Below, piece by piece: positions 6,933 to 11,360 of a stretch of 11,360 nucleotides of DNA (position 1 is the first letter of the stretch; each line of letters begins with the position of its first letter). A program made the position numbers and the translations under genes. Where the stretch lies: assembly GCA_021199405.1 (NCBI GenBank), contig JAJQID010000024.1, positions 1 to 11,360 of the forward strand. The letters are read 5' to 3'. The DNA comes from Lachnospiraceae bacterium (GTDB taxonomy: Bacteria > Bacillota > Clostridia > Lachnospirales > Lachnospiraceae). The notes below the pieces were generated by a model. It ran no database searches, was not told where the DNA came from, and was given only the letters and a program-made list of their open reading frames with translations.

Positions 6933-7175
6933 ATGCCGGAAGCGAATAATGAGGCTCAGTGCTTTTATGAAAATCTCAGAGACATCGGCTTTGGGGAGGA
7001 AATGATTTCCCGCTGTATCCTGCTCAGGAAGGAGGGGCGGGACAGAGAATTACTGTTTATACTGCAAAACAGCCGCAGGGATTTATTGAACTGTATTCAT
7101 ACGGAACAGAAAAAGCTGGATTGCCTGGACTATCTCGTAAACAGGCTGAACAAAAAGGAAGCAAAACAGCATTGA
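6933..7175 (+). CDS. Small helical protein of unknown function
   Basis: This 80-residue protein starts at an ATG with an excellent ribosome binding site, GGGAGGTGA (6918-6926), 6 bases upstream. It is charged, predicted largely helical, and has no signal peptide or membrane segment. The second half (R-R-D-L-L-N-C-I-H-T-E-Q-K-K-L-D-C-L-D-Y-L) has heptad-like leucines and resembles the C-terminal dimerisation helix of MerR-type regulators, but no DNA-binding domain is present. I do not recognise a named family. It ends 15 bases before the flavodoxin-AKR gene, so the two are probably co-transcribed. It could be a partner or modulator of the LysR regulator or of the redox protein; no function is claimed. 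Confidence 0.75.
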   Translation: MPEANNEAQCFYENLRDIGFGEEMISRCILLRKEGRDRELLFILQNSRRDLLNCIHTEQKKLDCLDYLVNRLNKKEAKQH

Positions 7176-7190
7176 CAGAGGAGGGATTGT

Positions 7191-8456
7191 ATGAAGCGAA
7201 TGATTTCATTCTTTCTTTTGGCCTGCATGATTGGCATGCTGGCGGCCTGCGGCTTGGAGCATGCAGAATCATCGTCTGATTCCGAAAACAGCGCTGTCTC
7301 TGACACGGATATCCAGGCAGAGACAGAGAAGGAAACCGAAGAAGCGAATCCGTCAGCAGGGGATAATAACGAAGAAGCTCCTGCCAGCGACAGCGTTTCT
7401 GCCGGCAGCAGGATACTGGTCGCGTATTTTTCCTGCACCGGCACAACGGAGCAGATTGCCCGGTGGATTATCGATGAAACCGGTGCGGACAGTTACGAAA
7501 TTGTGCCGGAGGTTCCTTACACGGAGGAAGATCTGGCGTATTACACCGGTGGACGCGCTGACCAGGAACAGGCGGATGATTCCGCCCGGCCCGGGATTGC
7601 CGGCAGTGTGGAAAATATAGAACAGTATGACGTGATCTTCCTCGGCTATCCCATCTGGCATGGACAGGCGCCGAGGATCATCAGCACCTTTCTGGAAAGC
7701 TATGATTTTTCTGACGTGACGATCATTCCGTTCTGCACTTCCCACAGCAGTGATATCGGATCAAGTGCTGAAAATCTGCACAGTCTCTGCTCCGATACTG
7801 TTACGTGGATGGAGGGACGGCGGTTTTCTCAGGATGCGACGGAAAGCGACGTGATTGAATGGGTAGACAGTATGGAATTACCGGAAAGTGAGGTGCGCAC
7901 CGTGGGTGAATTTGATTTCGAGACAAAGACAGTATTGCTGAACAGCGGATATGAAATGCCGATCATGGGACTTGGCACCTACAGCCTGACGGATGAGGAG
8001 TGCGCTGTTTCCATTACGGCGCTGCTGGAGGCGGGAGGCCGGCTGATTGACACTGCCTATATGTACGGCAACGAGGCGGCGGTTGGGCAGGCGATCCGGG
8101 ATTCGGATGTGCCGCGGGAAGAAATCTTCGTGATTACCAAACTCTATCCCAGCCAGTTCGACCATGCCGCGGAAGCCATTGACGAAGCACTGGAAAAGAT
8201 GGGGCTGGACTACATCGACATGATTCTCCTGCACCATCCGGGAGACGGCGATGTGGAGGCGTATCTGGCTCTCGAGCAGGCCGTGGCCGATGGCAAAGTT
8301 CATTCGATTGGTCTGTCCAACTGGTATGTGGAGGAGCTGGAGGAATTTCTGCCTCAGGTGAACATCACACCGGCGCTGGTACAGAATGAAATCCATCCAT
8401 ACTATCAGGAAAATAGACCAGCAAAATGGCTAGTTATTTCGAAAACGCTATACTAG
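7191..8456 (+). CDS. Lipoprotein fusing flavodoxin and aldo-keto reductase domains, C-terminally truncated
   Basis: The 421-residue product begins with a lipoprotein signal peptide ending in lipobox L-A-A-C (Cys20), then an acidic Ser/Glu-rich linker to about residue 72. A flavodoxin-like domain (about 74-230) has the FMN phosphate loop S-C-T-G-T-T (81-86) and L-G-Y-P-I-W-H-G (151-158). An aldo-keto reductase domain starts near 248 (M-P-I-M-G-L-G-T-Y) and keeps the catalytic tetrad Asp287, Tyr292, Lys317 and His348. After Q-N-E-I-H-P-Y-Y-Q-E-N (residue 408) the family sequence stops, and about 13 unrelated residues run to TAG. Roughly 100 AKR residues, including the cofactor-binding S-N-P region, are missing, so NADPH binding is probably lost. 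AGGAGG (7179-7184) precedes the start by 6 bases. It may be a pseudogene in practice; the flavodoxin part is intact. Confidence 0.85.
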   Translation: MKRMISFFLLACMIGMLAACGLEHAESSSDSENSAVSDTDIQAETEKETEEANPSAGDNNEEAPASDSVSAGSRILVAYFSCTGTTEQIARWIIDETGADSYEIVPEVPYTEEDLAYYTGGRADQEQADDSARPGIAGSVENIEQYDVIFLGYPIWHGQAPRIISTFLESYDFSDVTIIPFCTSHSSDIGSSAENLHSLCSDTVTWMEGRRFSQDATESDVIEWVDSMELPESEVRTVGEFDFETKTVLLNSGYEMPIMGLGTYSLTDEECAVSITALLEAGGRLIDTAYMYGNEAAVGQAIRDSDVPREEIFVITKLYPSQFDHAAEAIDEALEKMGLDYIDMILLHHPGDGDVEAYLALEQAVADGKVHSIGLSNWYVEELEEFLPQVNITPALVQNEIHPYYQENRPAKWLVISKTLY

Positions 8457-8460
8457 TATA
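8449..8460. promoter_or_regulatory. 12-bp palindrome TATACTAGTATA at the truncation joint
   Basis: A perfect palindrome contains the TAG stop of the truncated reductase gene and lies 24 bases before the next start codon. Its left half, TATACT, is a good -10 element, but no clear -35 is seen upstream. It may be a promoter with an operator for the downstream hydrolase, brought next to the broken gene by a deletion. This is inference. Confidence 0.45.
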
Positions 8461-8483
8461 TCATAGAAAGCGAGGCATTTATC

Positions 8484-9458
8484 ATGGAAGAAAAATTAAA
8501 TCTGACAATGGAATGGGATAAGACCTTTCCTCAAAGCGACAAAGTGAAGCACAGCAAGGTTACCTTTCACAATCGGTATGGCATCACCCTGGCGGCTGAT
8601 TTATACGAGCCTAAAGATGCGAAAGGGCAGCTTCCGGCCATTGCGGTCTGCGGTCCCTTCGGCGCAGTAAAAGAGCAGGCTGCCGGCCTGTATGCTCAGA
8701 CAATGGCGGAGCGGGGTTTTTTGACGATTGCCTTTGACCCCTCCTATACCGGTGAGAGCGGCGGGCAGCCCCGCTACGTGGCTTCCCCGGACATCAACAC
8801 GGAGGACTTTATGGCGGCTGTGGACTTTTTGTCCGTGCAGGACAATGTAGATCCGGAAAAAATCGGCATCATCGGTATCTGCGGCTGGGGCGGCATGGCA
8901 TTAAATGCGGCGGCGCTGGATACTCGCATCAAGGCAACAGTAGCCTCCACCATGTACGACATGACCCGTGTGAACGCCAATGGCTACTTTGACAGTGAGG
9001 ACAGTGAGGAAGCCCGCTATGAGAAGCGCAAAGCGCTCTGTGCGCAGCGCATTACCGATTATAAAAACGGCAGCTATGCCCTGGGCGGCGGTGTGGTCGA
9101 TCCGCTGCCGGAGGACGCGCCGTTCTTTGTAAAGGATTATTACGACTACTACAAGACGGAGCGCGGCTATCATCCCCGCAGCCTGAATTCCAACGGCGGC
9201 TGGAATGTGACTGGCTGCCAGTCCTTTATGAATATGCCAATTTTGCAGTATAGTCAGGAAATTCGCAATGCTGTGCTCATCATCCACGGAGAAAAGGCTC
9301 ATTCCTGCTATTTCAGCAAGGATGCTTTTGCAAAGCTGACCGGCGATAACAAGGAGCTGATGATCATCCCGGGAGCGGTTCACACGGATCTGTATGACAG
9401 GGTGGATATTATTCCGTTCGACAAGATGGAAGCCTTCTTCAGGATCCATCTGAAGTAA
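8484..9458 (+). CDS. Alpha/beta hydrolase with a Cys nucleophile elbow (DLH/YcjY-like)
   Basis: This 324-residue soluble alpha/beta hydrolase resembles the YcjY / dienelactone-hydrolase-like group. An N-terminal strand pair (Y-G-I-T-L-A-A-D-L-Y) leads to V-C-G-P-F-G (55-60). The elbow is G-I-C-G-W-G-G with Cys133 where serine hydrolases have Ser. The probable base is His300 (P-G-A-V-H-T-D). The acid is not certain: Glu270 in I-H-G-E-K-A-H-S or Asp280 are candidates. Dienelactone hydrolase uses a Cys-Asp-His triad, so a thiol nucleophile is credible, though such proteins are often of unknown substrate. There is no signal peptide. GAGG (8472-8475) lies 8 bases before the ATG. It sits 27 bases after the truncated flavodoxin-AKR gene; homologous loci often mix AKRs, flavodoxins and such hydrolases under LysR control. 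It appears intact. Confidence 0.88.
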   Translation: MEEKLNLTMEWDKTFPQSDKVKHSKVTFHNRYGITLAADLYEPKDAKGQLPAIAVCGPFGAVKEQAAGLYAQTMAERGFLTIAFDPSYTGESGGQPRYVASPDINTEDFMAAVDFLSVQDNVDPEKIGIIGICGWGGMALNAAALDTRIKATVASTMYDMTRVNANGYFDSEDSEEARYEKRKALCAQRITDYKNGSYALGGGVVDPLPEDAPFFVKDYYDYYKTERGYHPRSLNSNGGWNVTGCQSFMNMPILQYSQEIRNAVLIIHGEKAHSCYFSKDAFAKLTGDNKELMIIPGAVHTDLYDRVDIIPFDKMEAFFRIHLK

Positions 9459-9473
9459 TCGAAGGTTTTTCCT

Positions 9474-9668
9474 TCAAAGGGGATGGATATGCTGAAAGAG
9501 TCGATTCCCAAAAAGAGGGTTACCAGAAAGGAAACGATTGACTTTAATAAATAAGAATAAAGAACAGGTGAGCATCCAGGCCAAAGTGCCTGGGTGCTTT
9601 TCCGTGACGTATTGTGCATGAGGGTGTGCCGTTATCTGTATTGCCTGTGAAGGCTTCATCAGCTCCAT
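9474..9668 (-). CDS. Doubtful minus-strand ORF downstream of the acetyltransferase
   Basis: A 64-codon frame begins 27 bases after the GNAT gene with a fair ribosome binding site (AGAGGTG, 5 bases before ATG). The first 24 residues could be the start of a real protein. The rest runs antisense through the plus-strand terminator and tiny ORF and includes a hydrophobic stretch, so the remainder is probably not genuine. It is unrecognised; it may be a truncated gene. Confidence 0.2.
   Translation of the reverse strand: MELMKPSQAIQITAHPHAQYVTEKHPGTLAWMLTCSLFLFIKVNRFLSGNPLFGNRLFQHIHPL
9489..9554 (+). CDS. Possible tiny ORF (21 codons) after the hydrolase
   Basis: An ATG at 9489 (another in frame at 9483) follows AAAGGGG (9476-9482) at 6 bases and encodes a very basic 21-residue peptide ending T-I-D-F-N-K. 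A short hairpin GAAGG-TTTTT-CCTTC lies just upstream, after the hydrolase stop. It may be a small peptide gene, the start of a deleted gene, or chance. Confidence 0.2.
   Translation: MLKESIPKKRVTRKETIDFNK
9572..9602 (+). terminator. Intrinsic terminator after the hydrolase gene
   Basis: GCATCCAGGC (9572-9581) pairs with GCCTGGGTGC (9588-9597), 10 pairs with one G-U, around a 6-base loop, followed by TTTT. It ends the plus-strand unit. On the minus strand no T-run follows, so it works in one direction only. Confidence 0.75.
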
Positions 9669-9695
9669 TTCATCACCTCTGCCAAATTGTCTCGC

Positions 9696-10136
9696 TTAAA
9701 TCGCCAGCTCATACCACTCCTTGGCTGTCTGCTGAAATCCAGCGCTCATAAAAACCTTCTGGCTCTGCGCATTGAAGGAATATATATTCGCCTTCACCTT
9801 AACGAATCCCTTTTCTCGGGCAATATCAACCATTGCTTTTATACACCGTCTTCCTATATGACGATTCTGGTACTCCCTGCAGATAACGATGGAAATTTCC
9901 CCATTATCTCTGAGAGTGATATCGCCAACCAGCACACCCCGGTATTGGATGTAATAGCAATCTCCGTGAGTGCTCAGGTATGAATACATGGCCTGCAATG
10001 TCTCGATGGTATATATGTCGTCCCTGTTATCCACCTGTTTGCAGACATCTTTGTCCTGATACCAACGAAGTGTTATCTCTTCATTTGGATAATATGGTAC
10101 CAGAGTTATTTGCGGATCAACAATTCTTTCCTTCAT
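9696..10136 (-). CDS. GNAT-family N-acetyltransferase
   Basis: This is a cytoplasmic acetyl-CoA-dependent acetyltransferase of the GNAT fold, 146 residues from ATG 10136, 147 from the adjacent ATG 10139. AGGAGG (10147-10142) lies 5 bases before 10136 and only 2 before 10139, so the second ATG is favoured. The acetyl-CoA loop is in E-Y-Q-N-R-H-I-G-R-R (about 89-98), after the strand E-I-S-I-V-I. The late motif N-I-Y-S-F-N-A-Q-S-Q-K-V-F-M-S-A-G-F (118-135) is typical of the RimJ/RimL-like group. The N-terminal R-W-Y-Q-D segment also fits small Firmicute GNATs. The acceptor substrate is unknown. It stands alone with its own consensus promoter, convergent with the upstream hydrolase gene. Confidence 0.9.
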   Translation of the reverse strand: MKERIVDPQITLVPYYPNEEITLRWYQDKDVCKQVDNRDDIYTIETLQAMYSYLSTHGDCYYIQYRGVLVGDITLRDNGEISIVICREYQNRHIGRRCIKAMVDIAREKGFVKVKANIYSFNAQSQKVFMSAGFQQTAKEWYELAI

Positions 10137-10162
10137 CATGTCCTCCTGTCATTGTTGCCCTG

Positions 10163-10192
10163 ATTATAGCAATCGCTTTATAAAGCTGTCAA
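10163..10192 (-). promoter_or_regulatory. Consensus promoter for the GNAT gene with a palindrome in its spacer
   Basis: On the minus strand a perfect TTGACA (10192-10187) and a perfect TATAAT (10168-10163) are 18 bases apart. The spacer contains the 12-bp palindrome GCTTTATAAAGC (10175-10186), directly next to the -35. A palindrome in this position is a classic repressor operator; the repressor is unknown. Confidence 0.75.
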
Positions 10193-10209
10193 CATACTGC
10201 CGGTTTTTG

Positions 10210-10241
10210 TTTTCACTTCAGCTTCACCTCAGCAGTGAAAA
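10210..10241. repeat. Inverted repeat TTTTCACT / AGTGAAAA between divergent promoters
   Basis: Bases 10210-10217 and 10234-10241 are 8-base inverted copies separated by 16 bases. It lies between the GNAT and tRNA promoters. It may be a binding site or chance in AT-rich DNA. Confidence 0.3.
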
Positions 10242-10258
10242 ATCTGAAAAAGTTTTTG

Positions 10259-10286
10259 TTGCATTTTAGAAAAAAGCTGTTATAAT
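10259..10286 (+). promoter_or_regulatory. Promoter of the tRNA-Val gene
   Basis: TTGCAT (10259-10264) and a perfect TATAAT (10281-10286) are 16 bases apart, with A/T-rich DNA upstream that could act as an UP element. The tRNA begins 30 bases downstream. Confidence 0.7.
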
Positions 10287-10316
10287 AAGACATGCAGTCG
10301 CGAGAGCGGCGCGGAT

Positions 10317-10390
10317 GGGATCATAGCTCAGTTGGGATGAGCGTTCGCCTCACACGCGAGAGGTCATGGGTTCGAGCCCCATTGGTCCCA
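10317..10390 (+). tRNA. tRNA-Val, anticodon CAC
   Basis: All arms fold. The acceptor stem GGGATCA pairs with TGGTCCC (one G-U). The D stem is GCTC/GAGC. The anticodon stem TTCGC/GCGAG encloses the loop CTCACAC, which gives anticodon CAC reading GTG (Val). The T arm is ATGGG-TTCGAGC-CCCAT. The discriminator base is A (10390). The genome continues CGA, so CCA must be added after transcription. It has its own promoter and terminator and is a likely landing site for the integrative element remnant downstream. Confidence 0.95.
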
Positions 10391-10401
10391 CGAAGAATTG
10401 G

Positions 10402-10441
10402 TTCAGGAATCCTTTATTTAAAAGGATTCCTGAATTTTTTT
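10402..10441 (+). terminator. Intrinsic terminator of the tRNA-Val gene
   Basis: A perfect 14-bp stem (10402-10415 with 10421-10434, core CAGGAATCCTTT) with a 5-base loop is followed by seven T. It starts 12 bases after the tRNA. Confidence 0.92.
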
Positions 10442-10457
10442 GCGCGAGTAATGAGGA

Positions 10458-10490
10458 AAGCAGGAGAAAACGTTTCGTTTTATCCTGCTT
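10458..10490. repeat. Inverted repeat, 15-base arms, beyond the tRNA terminator
   Basis: AAGCAGGAGAAAACG (10458-10472) and CGTTTTATCCTGCTT (10476-10490) pair at 14 of 15 positions around a 3-base loop. It lies between the tRNA terminator and the recombinase remnant. It lacks a T-run, so it is not a standard terminator. It could be part of the attachment region or an element end. Confidence 0.65.
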
Positions 10491-10539
10491 GACGAATACC
10501 GCGTTCAACGAGGCGGAGCCGAATGGATTTAAGGTTTTT

Positions 10540-10559
10540 GATTACACTTGATTACACTT
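10540..10559. repeat. Tandem direct repeat GATTACACTT x2 next to the recombinase 3' end
   Basis: Two identical 10-base units stand head to tail, 16 bases beyond the recombinase stop codon. Short direct repeats beside a tyrosine recombinase gene often serve as arm-type or accessory integrase sites; that function is inferred. Bases 10491-10539 show nothing else. Confidence 0.7.
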
Positions 10560-10574
10560 TTTGGGTTTTGAGGC

Positions 10575-10860
10575 TTAATTTAATGCTTTTTCCAGAAGAT
10601 TCTCTGTCTCTTTGTTGGTCATACGGTTGAAGCAATAGTTCTTATAGGTTGTCCGCTCATCCTCATGTCCTGCAAGTCTGCGGATTTCGTTGATGTTCAG
10701 TCCGCTGTCAATCAGGGCACTGATGTAGGTCTTTCTGACCTTGAAGATAATTCCACCAAATATCTTCTTCATTTATCGCGACAATCTCGCCAAGCCGCAT
10801 ACCTGTCTGGAACGCCAGAGGATTTGTGAAAGCTTTTCCTGACCTTTCCAAGGATTTTTT
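10575..10860 (-). pseudogene. Tyrosine recombinase (integrase) remnant with an internal deletion and frameshift
   Basis: The minus-strand frame ending at 10575 gives V-R-K-T-Y-I-S-A-L-I-D-S-G-L-N, then A-G-H-E-D-E-R-T-T-Y-K-N-Y-C-F: the HxxR-type Arg, the second catalytic His and the Tyr nucleophile of a phage/ICE-type integrase, followed by a normal C-terminus. In another frame, 10860-10760 encodes L-A-F-Q-T-G-M-R-L-G-E-I-V-A-I-N-E-E-D-I, the box I motif with the first catalytic Arg. The two pieces join near 10760, so about 100 or more residues between box I and box II, and the residue expected to be His before V-R-K-T, are lost. The N-terminal SAM-like and arm-binding domains are also missing upstream. 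It is non-functional. Its 3' end faces the tRNA-Val, as in elements integrated at tRNA genes. Confidence 0.85.
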
Positions 10861-11250
10861 TCATCCGAATTTCATCTGGATAAATCCTCACTCCAATGTG
10901 AAAGCAAGATGTTTCTCTTCCTTTTCTTCAAAAAATTTACGGCATGTATATGGAAAAACAGGATTCTCAATTTTTCAATGACTGGTTGAAACAGAAAAAA
11001 GCATTTATGAAATCTGTCAAAATCCGAGAAATATAGAAAAAGGCTAAGATATTTTCAAAAATCACGTAACATGTTGAACGGAGCAGAATGCCTGTTGGGT
11101 TTTTAGCTTGAAAACATAAAAATCTCATAGAAAGGGTTATTTTGCCAAAATTCCGGCACCATGTTGATAAATGCGCAAGGCGGTATATACCGAAAAAATT
11201 TTACAGAAAAACAGGAAATCAGATAAATCTTTGAAAAAAAGTAGTAGATG
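10861..11250. other. AT-rich stretch without a convincing gene
   Basis: Both strands hold only short open frames (about 28 codons at 10888-10974 minus, about 30 at 10944-11036 plus), each without a usable ribosome binding site. They may be scraps of element genes. Base composition is clearly more AT-rich than in 1-10000, consistent with foreign origin. The identifiable items are the spaced direct repeats and the palindrome listed separately. Confidence 0.5.
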
Positions 11251-11254
11251 TTGA
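11070..11254 (+). repeat. Three spaced copies of ATGTTGA
   Basis: CATGTTGA occurs at 11070-11077 and 11160-11167, and ATGTTGA again at 11248-11254, where it overlaps the -35 of the promoter. Spacings are 90 and 87 bases measured at ATGTTGA. The first two copies share a longer 22-base context with about 17 matches. They could be regulator or recombinase sites; the motif is short enough for partial coincidence. Confidence 0.4.
11181..11192. promoter_or_regulatory. 12-bp palindrome CGGTATATACCG
   Basis: This is a perfect dyad 58 bases upstream of the -35 at 11251. It is a candidate operator for the promoter that follows. No T-run follows on the plus strand. Confidence 0.4.
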
Positions 11255-11280
11255 CAGTTTTGCTAAATGATGGTTATAAT
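11251..11280 (+). promoter_or_regulatory. Consensus promoter reading out of the window
   Basis: A perfect TTGACA (11251-11256) and a perfect TATAAT (11275-11280) are 18 bases apart. The transcript would start near 11287 and lead into the partial gene at the window end. Confidence 0.75.
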
Positions 11281-11344
11281 CAGGGCGATAAATCAGAATT
11301 TAAGGATATGTTAATGAAACTGAGAGAAAAAAGAGGTGTACGCA

Positions 11345-11360
11345 ATGAACTTAAAAAATT
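11345..11360 (+). CDS. Start of a gene that runs off the window
   Basis: An ATG at 11345 has AGAGGTG (11332-11338) 6 bases upstream and lies about 58 bases after the predicted transcription start. Only M-N-L-K-N is visible, so no function can be given. A second candidate is ATG 11314 in another frame, preceded by AAGGA (about 7 bases), also open to the end and encoding M-K-L-R-E-K-R. Which one is real cannot be decided here. Confidence 0.5.

Noticed and set aside
9461..9475. Hairpin GAAGG-TTTTT-CCTTC right after the hydrolase stop.
   Set aside because: Only a 5-bp stem and no T-run after it. The proper terminator is at 9572-9602.
10292..10551. Two plus-strand ORFs of 61-66 codons overlapping the tRNA.
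   Set aside because: They are translations of the tRNA, its terminator and the inverted repeat, a common artefact.
10540..10559. The tandem repeat considered as the start of a CRISPR array.
   Set aside because: Units are 10 bases, directly adjacent, with no spacers and only two copies.
10888..11036. Short ORFs on both strands, minus 10888-10974 and plus 10944-11036, with somewhat protein-like composition.
   Set aside because: About 28-30 codons each, overlapping each other on opposite strands, without ribosome binding sites or recognisable motifs.

Overview
The window looks like chromosomal DNA of a Clostridia member, probably a Lachnospiraceae-type gut Firmicute. The reasons are strong AGGAGG-type ribosome binding sites, TTGACA/TATAAT promoters, an LplABC-type sugar transporter, a flavodoxin/aldo-keto reductase lipoprotein, and a tRNA without an encoded CCA end. 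The genus cannot be fixed from sequence alone.

Region 1 (1-6045, + strand) reads as one carbohydrate-use operon. It holds the 3' end of a solute-binding protein gene with a DUF3502-like C-terminus, two LplB/YtcP-type permeases, an alpha/beta hydrolase fused to a DUF3237-like domain, and two tandem esterase-D-type (PF00756) esterases joined by a TGATG overlap. None of the three hydrolases has a signal peptide. The simplest reading is that an acylated oligosaccharide or glycoside is imported and de-esterified in the cytoplasm. The substrate is unknown.

Region 2 (6046-6930) is a graveyard. A scrap of a glycoside hydrolase (GH2-type) gene abuts a LysR-type regulator on the minus strand that is doubly broken: an in-frame amber codon at position 11 and an in-frame loss of most of the effector domain. 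GC-rich hairpins lie in the regulator's leader, and divergent promoters lie beyond.

Region 3 (6933-9602, + strand) has a small helical protein gene, then a lipoprotein fusing flavodoxin to an aldo-keto reductase whose C-terminal third is missing, then an intact hydrolase with a Cys nucleophile elbow, and a terminator. The reductase break and the hydrolase upstream region look like a deletion joint.

Region 4 (9696-10441) has a GNAT acetyltransferase on the minus strand with a consensus promoter that carries a palindrome in its spacer, then a tRNA-Val(CAC) with its own promoter and terminator.

Region 5 (10442-11360) is AT-rich and looks like the eroded end of an integrative element beside the tRNA: a 15-bp-stem inverted repeat, a tandem 10-bp repeat, a tyrosine recombinase pseudogene, spaced direct repeats, a palindrome, and a consensus promoter reading into a gene that runs off the window. 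No intact novel system is seen. The most notable items are the hydrolase-DUF3237 fusion in a transporter-esterase operon, the surface-predicted flavodoxin-AKR fusion, and the density of broken genes between 6.1 and 8.5 kb.
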